A stretch of 64,000 nucleotides of DNA from Anopheles merus (taxonomy: Eukaryota > Arthropoda > Insecta > Diptera > Culicidae). Positions 10,501 through 20,727 of the stretch are shown piece after piece (within the stretch, counting starts at the first letter, position 1; each line of letters starts with the position of its first letter). The notes under the pieces were generated by a model, which was not told the origin of the DNA, did no database searches, and saw only the letters and a program-made list of their open reading frames with translations. The stretch is taken from NCBI RefSeq assembly GCF_017562075.2, contig NC_054084.1:46904697-46968696 (forward strand), given 5' to 3'. A program made the translations under genes and the position numbers.

Positions 10501-13500
10501 AACGTTTCGGAAAGAGAGTTCTCATAGTTGTTCGCTTTCATCATCCCTCCCGTGCCGGCACCCTCGTGCTTAATGCTCGTCATCAGTACCGATATGACGC
10601 ATGCTGGATGAATGCAAACGTTTTTTATATCGTAAATATGCATCTTCACCAGCTCCACTCGATGATGATCGGGGCCAGTGTAATCGTCCTCGATTTGTTT
10701 CAGAGCAAATACTGATACATGGCCGTCAGATGTGAAAACCACCTGTAAATCGAGAGTTAATAATTTCAGAACAAACAAATGCACAACACAAGCGCTATTC
10801 CCTTACCAGTTGATCTCGGAATAAGTTGATGAGCATCACCGGACTTGCACTTTTCGTAATCTCGGCAAATCGGTTATCCAACTTGTTTTCTTTAGAGTAG
10901 ATGCGTAACTCGTCGTGGAATCCGATAAGGGAATAACATCCTGCAAAGATCAAACGATCATGTAGAATCTTGCAGCTTTAACAATGACTTCAGGTTGCGT
11001 GAAAGGGAAAATGAAAGATTATATTTCTTGTTTTGTATTGAATTGAACAAAACAAAATATAGCGCACAAAATTTCACTTGAGGATTTGGATTTTTTAAGC
11101 ACATATAAACCCAAAAAACCTAAAGTTTCATTCTCACTTACACGCTTCGTATATATCGTCAATTTTGCGAAGAAACCCATCCATAATTTCTACTTTCTAC
11201 TTACCCATTATTATGAATTCTTTCCACCAAAGCAGACCGCCCGTTATTACAAAATCTTTCTCTTGCGTCTCATTACCAAATAATTTCCATTTGCGAGTAT
11301 TGAAGGAATACAATGCTACCCCTGTCCGACCTGCTACTGCCACATTAGTACCGGTATGATCTATTGCACTGTACTGCATTTTAGTAAGTAAAAAACAAAC
11401 ATATTGTTGAATACGCCAGCTTCCCAATTCAAAATGGCATGGTTAAACCCACTCACCCGTATCGGCCAGTTGGAAGAAATATAAGCTGTAGGAAGATTCA
11501 ACACAACCCAATGTTTGCTCTCCGATAGTACACTGTTGAATTTGAGGTAACTGTCTCCTCCGACGTTGACCGGATCGGGCTCTCCAGACGGTATGTAGGC
11601 AGAATCTGAAAGATACAGTACGTTGCGCTTTGAATATTGGCAATCACAATACACACTTATATTTAACGAAAAAGAATCAAACCTTTGCGAAATTCATCTG
11701 TTTTCCCGGAGTAGGACACCTCGCCATCAGTAGCACTATCGTAGGTAGCTTTATGAGTAGGATAAATGTTTTGTAATACATCGCCGTGGTTGATATAGAG
11801 CTTATCATCTCCTTGCAGCAACAGAAAAGAATTATTGCTCTGTAAAATTAAGGCGAACACGTTAAGACAACTCATGCCAGTAATGTCATATTTTACCACC
11901 ATCGGTCGTATCTACTGTACCATGCATGGATTGATGGTTAGAATGCTTTTGACAAAGTCCAGCTGAACCAGTATTGTGGATGGAATAGCCGATGGTGCGT
12001 TGGTCATTTCATCGGTCTCATTACTTTCATCGCACGATGGGGTGGATTTTTCATTTGTTTGCCGTACCATAAGCAGCTGGTACCCTTCAGTAGACCAATC
12101 CTGCAACCAATCCAAAATTAAGGTATGAAAATTGGCAACACCACTGTCAGGACCGCTAGAAACATACCATGCTTATAATATTAAATGGATCATTTTTAGA
12201 CAAATCTACATGCAATCCATAGTCCCAGGCAAGCGAGCACAGTAACAACGAACCGAATGTACTCCACAGAGATATGCCTCCGTTGACCCAGGCCACTATA
12301 ATGGCACATCCATCGGGAGTCCACTTCATGTCACGGACGGGGCCTGGAGATCCGGGAAAATCTTTCGCACTCAATGACAATCTATGCGATAGTTCCAGTC
12401 CGCCTGTTAAATCGTCGATCACGTACATGTTGGTTTGAGAGTTCTTTCGCCCGAATGCTATCAACCGGTACTTGTGATTGATGACCGTACACGTCGCGTC
12501 GTCCACATTTTGGCACCAAATCCCTTGCACTTGCTACAACAACAACAAAAAAGTCTTATCGATTAAATTTGCACTTTTGTGATAGCTATACATAGACTTG
12601 TTGCTTACGTTAGGATCAAACTTAGTGTTGTTTGCAGTAAGAAACGCTGCTCGACCATCGCTCAACGTTATGCCGAATCCGCATAGTAGTGGTGAGTAAT
12701 CGATCGAAGAGACGTAGACATTTTTCTCCAAAATAGGGACGGCTAAGACAGTGAAAAATTTATATAAATTGTCACACACCAGTCGCTGGAAGCTGTTCAC
12801 TTACCATAGCTGACTTGCTGATTAACGCTAAAGGGAATTCTTTTAAGATCGAGTGCATAATCACGCTCTTCGGCACCTTCCCAATTAAGGCGGATGATTC
12901 GACCCTCTTGCGTTGCAATCACGATCTGGTTTACGTTTATACACGACACACAACAAATTTGGACATAGAGACAAATACGGTGTGTCTGGAAAAAGAAAAG
13001 AAACATAACATTAATTTCCGTACATTACACTTACATATGCGAACATAGAAATCCCAATCCTTCGGTTACGCTGCATTTACTTACCAGTGAAAGCTTTAAG
13101 CAGGGTATGGTTTCTTTAAGAAACAGCTCGGCACTATCCCGCCGTAGGTTAGCGAACGGTGAATCATTTTGATTGTACACACCCTTTGGAGTATCATTCA
13201 CGATCAACGTATACATAAACAAAGTACCGCCTTGCGTCGTCCCTCCGGTAGTCACCAGCAACATGCTCGAATCTGGTTTCCATTCTATGTTGGTGTTAAT
13301 ACCATACTTCTCCAAACATTCCGGGCTTCGTAGTTTAGACGTAATCGGTACACAGGGCTGCAATGGACACAAATGAAATAACTCACGCTGCTTCGAAGAC
13401 AAGGTCTAATTACTGCAGTGACAGTTTAACCACCTTCGAGTACCAGATAGCAATGGCATCTTCCGCCAGAACGGCAAACAAGATTTTAACCCGATCACAC

Positions 13501-13568
13501 ACAACTTTACGGATGCTTCGATGCGGGCCACTATTGAGCACCCGTGGCCATCCTATTGAGAAGTACAT
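7584..13568 (-). CDS. Ric1: RIC1 homologue, large subunit of the RIC1-RGP1 Rab6 guanine nucleotide exchange factor
   Basis: Thirteen exons on the minus strand, in reading order: 13568-13434, 13357-13085, 12985-12805, 12742-12609, 12533-12168, 12100-11921, 11839-11683, 11605-11457, 11373-11205, 10940-10807, 10742-10083, 10013-9184 and 9111-7584. All phases close to give 1631 aa. In the family, RIC1 with RGP1 activates Rab6 at the Golgi and supports retrograde traffic and collagen/cuticle secretion. The N-terminus starts MYFSIGWP, as in animal RIC1, and residues 1-~640 form a WD40-like propeller (for example VIVAWVNGGISLWSTFGS, LTINPCM). The RIC1 domain proper (from residue ~846) has LPYFPHSLELLLHEVLEEEA and AASYLIILQNLEP. 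The C-terminal ~330 aa are Gln-, Ser- and Gly-rich and poorly conserved. An in-frame ATG 24 bp upstream (13592) is a possible alternative start. The exon 7 donor (gtttga) is weak. Confidence 0.95.
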
Positions 13569-14587
13569 CTTAGGGCTTGCTGTGGAATGCACAGTTCAAG
13601 GGCACCGGATAAACTTATGCAGACTAGGGAAACAAAACCAAATTAGCCTGTTCTATCGATATTTAGCGTGCATTTTATTTTTCACATTAGAACTACTGTT
13701 GAACCTATAAAAAAAATGAATTTTCAATCGTAAAATGCACAAAAACAGTCTGAGAATGAAAACGTCAGTAGAAAATGACAACAAAGCATCGTGGTACACC
13801 ATCATGTGGACGTGTGATCTTTTCAGTGACATTATATGATGCAAATTAACTTCAAAGTTTAAAATCACCCAAATCAGTATAGTTTTTTTTATCCAGAATT
13901 CAATTTATACTGAGTTTGAGTGAGTATAAAAACTATTAAATGTTGTAGAAAAACGCCGTTTTTACAACGTACTCGTAGCACAAATATAACAGATTATTGG
14001 ACATTTACAGACATACTGAATCTTTGCACTGAACATTAGGCCACGATCTGAACAGGACACAACCAGTGTTGTTAGCGGTGACGTTCTTCGACATGAAATT
14101 GCCTACTTTGACACGATTTGAAGTTTCGCATTCAGTTTTCACTCTTTCATTCTACAGTCATGTCAAAAAATGTCGTTTGATTCGACGACATTTTTTGGCG
14201 ACATTCATTTGACTTTCATTTTCGAGTTCACTACATCACTTTTGTAACATTTTTTCTTTTAAAATTTAAATTCGTATACTCCAGCAAGAAGACACTGATT
14301 TTCGCACTGGCCAAGTGAAAATATTTAATTTGTCTGTCACTTACGATCGGTAAAGGCACCAGGCAGTTCTGGATTCACAAGATGAATGTTAATTGACATT
14401 CAAACTACATTTTTTATAGTCATGTCATCGCAAAGACACTGACGGTAACTACCAGTGTTGTAAAAAATTGACATTTTTTTGACATTCGCAGTAGGTAACT
14501 GGTCAAACTTATTTTTCGTACATCACATTCACTGATGCCATGACACGACTGTTGAAGAACGACATTCATTTCTGTATGAATTTCTTT
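13569..14587. other. Upstream of Ric1; AT-rich, with many GACATT/AATGTC strings
   Basis: Contains the Ric1 promoter side. Between 14085 and 14590 the string gacatt or its complement recurs many times, including a palindromic stretch at about 14161-14204. No open frame or element ends were recognised. Confidence 0.45.
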
Positions 14588-15236
14588 CATTGTTGTTTAT
14601 TTCATCGATGACGCTTGCTTGAAAATAAAACACACAGAAAAATAATCCCTGGCATCGTGGCATAAGGAAGCTGCTTAGGCGCTGTTTGAAAGACCCACAT
14701 AGAACTTTGATGCTGTTTATCCACCGACAAACCGACGTGACACTTCGAACAAAATGAGCTTCAAAAGTTGTCTCCTTATTTCAAATGAAAATACGTTAAA
14801 CACTAGCGCCATCTCTATAATGATTCGCTTACTACACTGACACAGAGAAGAAACTGCTAAATCCCCTTTTTGTTTTTCTTCGCAAATTCCAATGCGTATT
14901 GTTTTATGTACTTCTCACATCTTTTACATTGATTTGGAAACTTATAAAATGATGTTCCCGGGTGTTTTGTCCAATAATCCTCACAAAATTATTCCTCACA
15001 TTTCCTTCGCCATTTGTATTTAGAAAAGTTGTTTACATCGAAGCAGCAGTGAACAGAGCTTACTTTGACAGAAGTGTTCGTCTCACTGGTAAATGACAGT
15101 ACTTTCGTGTGGGTCACTTTTGTAACGTCAGTGTCACGTCGGTTTGTTGGTGGTTTATCTACTGCAAAAGGCGAATTAGAGCAGCGATCTTTAGCGTGCC
15201 AAAATGAGCTGCTTAAGCAATTCTGGCTATTTGGGC
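14588..15236 (+). repeat. Dispersed repeat, occupied copy (interrupted by a MITE)
   Basis: Sequence 14588-14721 plus 15160-15236 is the reverse complement of 28671-28868 with only scattered differences (one is a ~10-bp insertion near 15190). The 14722-15152 insert plus one 7-bp duplication is absent from the other copy. Confidence 0.85.
14722..15152. mobile_element. CACCG-ended MITE, copy 1 (431 bp, 7-bp target duplication)
   Basis: The terminal inverted repeats begin CACCGACAAACCGACGTGAC. The right end carries one mismatch (GTTGGTG). The element is flanked by GTTTATC at 14715-14721 and 15153-15159. The uninserted site is present once in the paralogous repeat near 28733 (reverse strand), which proves both the ends and the 7-bp duplication. 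There is no coding capacity. A second copy lies at 60045-60460. A 7-8-bp duplication with a CA-start fits P- or hAT-like transposases, but the family is not identified. Confidence 0.92.
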
Positions 15237-15894
15237 AGAAGGCATTTAAGGCCTTAGTCGCCTTAGAAGGCGAATAAAGATTTCAACCGAAACTTTCACG
15301 GATAAAGGGTTAAATCAACCGATAGGGTTTTCTAAAAGGGTTCTCTTCGAAATCTTTCTCTTCGGGTTCTCTTAAAAAGGGTTCTCTTCGAAATCTTTCA
15401 ACTTTTTGATTCAACAAGAACAAATAGCTTGCCGCCATCTTAGCTTGTTTATATACTGGTTTTGCACCCTCACTAATGTAACTGCCAAATAGAGTAACCT
15501 ATGTAACCTATGAAAAAAATACGCTTTTGGTTCCGAACCGAGAAAGCGTGAGTTCAAATCCTGATTTTTACGATCTTTTTGTGTTTATTTCTTTTTAAAT
15601 TAATATGTTCTTGCTATAATTAATACAAACAAAATTTATGTGAAGCTAAATTAAAATAATACCTTTTGAAAACACATAATAATTACACTATGTTCACCCT
15701 TCATTATCAGGATGGGAGAAATATGTATCTCATTTCTCCTTTTCTAATAAAAGTTATCAAAATGAGTTTTATATATTAACACCTTTCAACGGGTTGGTCT
15801 TTAACAACCGAATAATGCAGACCATCTTTAATAAAGTTAAATAGCTCAGAGCTTAACGCAAGAGAACATAACACGTAAATCGTGATATCGAATC
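15237..15894. other. AT-rich repeat-flanked DNA, no gene
   Basis: Holds two near-identical copies of a string beginning GGGTTCTCTTCGAAATCTTT (near 15338 and 15379). A B-box-like GAGTTCAAATCC near 15550 has no accompanying tRNA structure. No coding signal. Confidence 0.5.
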
Positions 15895-16830
15895 TCACGC
15901 TCATATCTGGGAACACTACAACAGTGGAGTGCTGAAGGAGCTTGTAAGGTTTTCTTTTGACAGTTGCAATTTCAAATTTCAAATAAAAAGCGAAATTTTT
16001 CAGTGAGCGTTTCTACATACACCGAGACTGCAGCTGAGAGATGGCTGTGAGAGAATTGACAACCGGTTTCTCACGCTGGTGTGTGTAGAAGCTCTGAAAA
16101 GCCCCGAGATGAGAGTTTTAAAATGATGTTGAAAAAATCCATTTTAATCGCTAAAATGAAGTCAAAAAAGTTTCTTTTACTTTTTAATAATATTTCTACG
16201 ATTATTAGACGGAAAAAATGCAAACTAAAATTGATCGATCGCTATAAACTGCCAATTCATTTTTTTCTCAGCTCCATCGTTCTTTGCATGCCGAGGAGAA
16301 TTCTCTCACCGAAAATTCTGTCAGTCGCTGTCAAAGCATGCTGTCAGTTATTTTCTCAGATGCATTCTCGGTGTATGTAGAAACGCTCAGTGAGATATTT
16401 CAAAGGCATTTAATTACTGCTAAATGCACTGCTGATCGCCTTCAATTCGCCGGCGATTACAAGGCGATTAGAAGGCATTTAACGGAAATTTGCGGGTAGG
16501 GATAGTTTATCAACCAAAATAACATCACTTCCATGAAAAAAAATAAAAAAAAAATGTTTACGTCTGAGCAGTTTTTGTGAAACTGCTGCACTAGCATGCC
16601 GAAAACTGGTACAGTTACCCTCCCTACCCGCAAATTTCCGTTAAATGCCTTCTAATCGACGGCGAATTGAAGGCGATCAGCAGTGCATTTAGCAGTAATT
16701 AAATGCTTTTGAAATATGTCAATGAAAAATTTCACTTTCAATTTGAAATTTAAAATTGCAACTGTCAAAAGAAAACCTTACAAGCGTCTTCAGCACTGCA
16801 CTGTTGTAGTGTTCCCATATATGAACGTGA
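15895..16830. mobile_element. Foldback element with ~210-bp inverted arms, left arm split by another element
   Basis: The right arm (16622-16830) is the reverse complement of 15895-16006 joined to 16387-16499. Landmarks are GGGAACACTACAACAGTG in the outer arm and GCAAATTTCCGTTAAATGCC at the inner arm ends (16622 side). The 16500-16621 loop ends in GCCGAAAACTGGTACAGTT, which is shared with neighbouring repeats. No open frame. Outer target duplication not resolved. Confidence 0.8.
16007..16386. mobile_element. Nested MITE, 380 bp, ends GCGTTTCTACATACACCGAG
   Basis: Inverted termini of about 20 bp, flanked by TCAGTGA at 16000-16006 and 16387-16393. The opposite arm of the host foldback element carries the corresponding site once (near 16726-16735) without the insert, so insertion into the left arm came after the host element formed. 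No coding capacity. Confidence 0.88.
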
Positions 16831-17092
16831 CCGTAGGACTCCACACAGCATAACAAGGAGCGCAACATAACAACTGACAGCTGCCAAACGCTTCAGAAAA
16901 CGCTTTATTGCTGAAACCATGTTTTCAATATCCTTAGTAGGCCGCTCACTGCTCATAGAAAACCTACCAACCTACTGAGATGAGCGACAGTTGATGAAAC
17001 GCTTTACCTCCTTTCCCAAGCGTTTTGTGAAGCGTTTGGCAGCTGTCAGTTGTTATGTTGCGCTCCGTGTTATGCTGTGTGGAGTCCTGCGG
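16831..17092. mobile_element. Foldback MITE, 262 bp, with ~72-bp inverted arms
   Basis: Arms 16831-16904 and 17019-17092 begin CCGTAGGACTCCACACAGCA and match with only a few differences. The element directly abuts the right end of the previous foldback element. No clear target duplication and no coding frame. Confidence 0.82.
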
Positions 17093-18121
17093 TTATTGTT
17101 CCGAGTTTCGGCAGGAGCCCACAACATCGAGCTGTCAAAAATGAACATGTACTGTGTACCTATTTTCGGCAGCTTTTAAAGTGAAAAATAACTTGTTTAT
17201 CGTGATTTTAAAATTCCGAACAAGTAAGAATAAGTTAAATAAGCATAAAATCTTTAATATACACCACTTTTTCATTGTTTTACTGTTCTGATTCTCTTAA
17301 TCACAAAACCTGCCGAACCATAGGCTGACAGCAAAGCTGCCGAAAAAAGCACAATTTATTTGATATTTTGAAAAATATGTAATGAAATGGTGTGAAACTT
17401 CGTATGTGAATAACAAATAAGTACACTTTCACTACAAAATTGTGTTTTGTGAAATTTTTTACCGCATTTGTGCTGAATTTCACGTTTTTAGCTACCCTGC
17501 CGAAAATAGGTACACTGCCGAAAACTGGTACAGTTACCCTATAGCGATGCATAATTCCAATGCGAAACCATACAACAGTACAGAGGAAAGGATAAAGCTC
17601 TTAAAGCGAGGAAAACTCTTTTGTGAGGATATCCACCAACAGATGGCACCCCCAGCTTTTTACGCTTTTTAAAATGCGCCAGTTGTTTACCGTCTGCTGA
17701 ACGAAGTTTTTTTAGACCACAAATGCGTATGCGTATGTCGACACATAATATGACCTTTCTTCGTTTTTTATCACCAATCTTAGGAAAGTAAGAGTGTTAA
17801 ATTGCTTTAAACATTTTTTTGTACATATTTACATTGATAAAAACATTTTCTGATCCGTATTCGCGCTGCCGAAAATAGGAACACAGCCTACCGAAAATAG
17901 GAACAAAATGCCGAAAATAGGAGCAAAATCAATGTTTGGATTTTCACGAATATTTATGAAAAAGGGCTTTGAACTGGCAAATAAGAAATAGTGTAACATG
18001 CTATGATAGTTTATCAACCAGAATAACATCACTTTCATGAAAAATAATAAAAAAATGTTTATGTCTGAGCAGTTTTTGTGAAACTGCTGCACTAGCGTGC
18101 CGAAAACTGGTACAGTTACCC
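17093..18121. repeat. Cluster of GCCGAAAA(C/T)(T/A)GG repeat-family fragments
   Basis: The string GCCGAAAACTGGTACAGTT followed by ACCCT occurs at about 17519 and 18099, and also at about 16598 in the foldback loop. GCCGAAAATAGG(T/A)ACA variants occur near 17502, 17869, 17888 and 17909, and inverted near 17156. Sequence 18007-18121 repeats 16506-16621 over its whole length. These look like ends and internal motifs of one small DNA-element family. Individual element limits are unclear. Confidence 0.65.
17545..17665 (+). repeat. Dispersed repeat copy (taGCGATGCATAA family)
   Basis: Shares about 115 bp with the reverse complements of 18992-19100 and 56575-56702: a GCGATGCATAA-like start, then acaacagtacag, a gctctc/cgag block and accaacagatggc. 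Short, noncoding and mutually diverged. Confidence 0.7.
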
Positions 18122-18300
18122 TACGTAGAACGGCAATACACTTGTTTAAATACTACACTTCAACTTCAACTGTGAGCAGGGACAGATTTAGGGTAAGACG
18201 AGTTGCGGGCCCTGTAAATATAAGCGTAGCCCTACGCGGCTGCCGCTGACTGTAATGTCATCTATACGGAATCAGGTGAGAACGTATACCTGATTCATAA

Positions 18301-18652
18301 CCGCGCGGCTATATGAGGTGAAATATACAGCGAAATGAACTATTTGACAGGCGAAATATCTGACAGGTACAGCTAAAGGGTTGGGGGAGACACAACATCC
18401 GCTTTCGAAATTCACTTAAAAATAATATCTTCTTAAGCAGAACATTCACTAATTGGAAGAAATTATGAACTGTTAACTCAAAATTGACGAAGTACTGGAT
18501 ATTGAAGTTATTCAATGAATTTGGCTACGATTTTGTGCACGTTATTTATTTACATTGCACATCAGCTGGTTGCTGTGATGCTTTATTCGTCAGATATTTC
18601 GCCTGTCAAATAGTTCATTTCGCTGTATATTTCACCTTATGTAGCCTCGCGG
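18301..18652. mobile_element. Foldback MITE, 352 bp, 3-bp TAA duplication (PIF/Harbinger-like)
   Basis: Terminal inverted arms of about 65 bp begin CCGCGCGGCTA and include GGTGAAATATACAGCGAAAT and GAACTATTTGACAGGCGAAA. The element is flanked by TAA at 18298-18300 and 18653-18655. A 3-bp T(A/T)A duplication is typical of PIF/Harbinger elements. That assignment is inference because no transposase is present. Confidence 0.82.
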
Positions 18653-18991
18653 TAATAATTTTTGCTCGGAATGTTATAAGGAAATTAAAACTATGATCGG
18701 TTAAAGGTGGGCGAAACTCATTTCAAGAAAAGGATAGCAATACAATTATGATTAAAAAGCAGCATCTGTTGAAGAATTCAATGAACCTTCGAAACTTACG
18801 ATTTTTTTGTATGGACGTGCAATTTTCAAGTCGTTTAAGTTTACTTGAACACAGATTACTGTGGCGCATAGGTCGCAATTTTTAACTTTTTTTGCGTGGA
18901 TATTTAATTTTTCTTTCGTGGTGCTTGGAAAAGAGCTCGCAGAAAAATTGGCAAACGACTCATGCATTTCAAAAATAGCAAAAAGCTGGTG

Positions 18992-19100
18992 ACGCTATCT
19001 TTTGGTGAGATACCCAATCAGTGGAGCTTCCTCGCTTGGAGAGCTTTATCATTCCCTATGTACTGTTGTATGGTTTCACATTGAAGTAAAGCATCGCTAG
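18992..19100 (-). repeat. Dispersed repeat copy (taGCGATGC family)
   Basis: Reverse-strand relative of 17545-17665 and 56575-56702. Noncoding. Confidence 0.6.
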
Positions 19101-19425
19101 AACATCGCTAGAAAACAAGAACAGTTTGACAGATAGAAAGTGTCACCAAAAATTGTAGCGGAAGATTTTTTGAGTCGTCTAGAAGCAGTGTTAGATGATG
19201 GAAAGTTCTGTCTGGTATTTCTCTACCGTAAAAATAAAATAAAAATCTATAAAACATAAGTAAAATAAAAATAAATTAAAAAGGTAAAAATGAGAATTTA
19301 TCGGTCAGTTTTTTCACACATTTTTTACTCAATTCGTTGATTTCCTGAGTTTTGTCTCTCTCTCTTCCTGAGCTTTATCATAAGCATTGAAAATTAGCTT
19401 GTCATTCGGGCTCTTCTTATCAAAC

Positions 19426-19562
19426 TTACTTACTTACTTATCCGGCACTACAACCGCTTTGCGGTCTTGGCCTGCCTCAGGAGTGTCCGAAACCGCTCAC
19501 GGTCCCGCGCCTTCGTCTGCCAGTCCGTTATCCCGGCCTTAATGGCGGACGCTTCCACGCCA
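19426..19562 (-). mobile_element. 5'-truncated non-LTR retrotransposon (137 bp) with (AAGT)n tail
   Basis: On the minus strand the insert encodes the last ~36 residues of an RT-type ORF2, including TDWQTKARDRERFRTLLRQA, then a stop and a short 3' UTR ending in a (TAAG)n tail. It is flanked by a 12-bp duplication TTCTTATCAAAC (19414-19425 and 19563-19574), the mark of target-primed reverse transcription. This 3' end is of a type very common in Anopheles genomes. Confidence 0.9.
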
Positions 19563-19824
19563 TTCTTATCAAACACCAACAATAAATTCAAGTTTGCTAT
19601 CGGCTTTGAAAGAAAAATGCTCTCCGAAGCAAATTGGAATTGAGCATGTCGAATTCCGATTTCCAGACCAGTATTGCGATATGACAGAAAAATGCCAAAT
19701 AAAAGTACTTTCCATCGTCTAATAAGCCTATTAAGGCTTCAAAAGAGTCATTCGTTGTTTCCCATTTTTGTTGTTTTTATTCATTATTATCAAGAAATTT
19801 AATACGCTCTACCGACATTGACAG

Positions 19825-19970
19825 TGTGGTGGATTGCTTATAGCAATATCTTAGTTGTAATGAAGTAGCCATTGGTTACAGCAACCGTGGTTACACTGAA
19901 TATCGAATAAATGTAGTTAGTCTTAGTTCACTCTTAGAACGGTTTACATCGTCTTTCAATCGCTCCTACA
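19825..19970 (+). repeat. 5' LTR of the CsRn1-like element
   Basis: 146 bp, TG...CA ended. Identical in length to the 3' LTR and different at two bases (near positions 33 and 47 of the LTR). Identity this high suggests recent insertion. Confidence 0.95.
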
Positions 19971-19971
19971 T

Positions 19972-19989
19972 TGGTGACCCCGACGTGAT
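19972..19989 (+). other. Primer-binding site (tRNA-Trp type)
   Basis: TGGTGACCCCGACGTGAT lies one base after the LTR. It is the complement expected for the 3' end of an insect tRNA-Trp including CCA. Matching to the tRNA is from memory of the tRNA, not a search. Confidence 0.8.
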
Positions 19990-20727
19990 CTCCGGATTGT
20001 TATTAGTTCTCCTAATTTGAAAATTTGTGAACGAACATGTCTACCGAAAACGTTACTAACGAAGAAACTTCCCCTGCTACTGCAGCCGTTTCTGTTAAAC
20101 TTCCGGAATTCTGGAAGAACGACCCATCGTTGTGGTTTTCGCAAGCTGAAATTCAGTTTTTGTTGGCCGGCGTTCATAAGGATGAAACAAATTTTTATCA
20201 TATTGTCGCTAAACTCGAACAATCCGTGCTTTGTCATATCGCCGATTATGTAAAACAGCCTCCTGCGACAGGAAAATATGAAGCCGTTAAGCAGCGCCTC
20301 ATCTCTCGATTCGAGCTCACGGAACAAGCCAAAATGGATCAGCTACTTGGATCGTACGATTTTGGAGACCTTCGTCCTACGCATCTTTTAACGAAGATGC
20401 AGGAACTTGCTGCCGGATTGAATGTGAATGATTCCTTGTTAAAAAGACTATTTCTGCAAAAACTTCCAGCTAATATACGTGCAATACTTAGCATCCACGA
20501 TGGAAGTCTTTCGAAGCTGGCGGAGATGGCAGATAAAATGATAGAAATGGCTCCTCAAACATCAGTTATCCATGCTTCTCTGCAAAAAGAAACGACGGAA
20601 AATTTAGCAGAAGAAGTTATTATTATTATTATTATTATTATTTATTAACGTTATCGGGCAATAGGCCTAAATAACAGATACAAATTCTTAATTAGTAAAC
20701 AACTTAAACATAAATAACGCTAGTCCT

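Noticed and set aside
15520..15575. Possible tRNA gene (B-box-like GAGTTCAAATCC)
   Set aside because: No A box, acceptor stem or anticodon arm could be paired.
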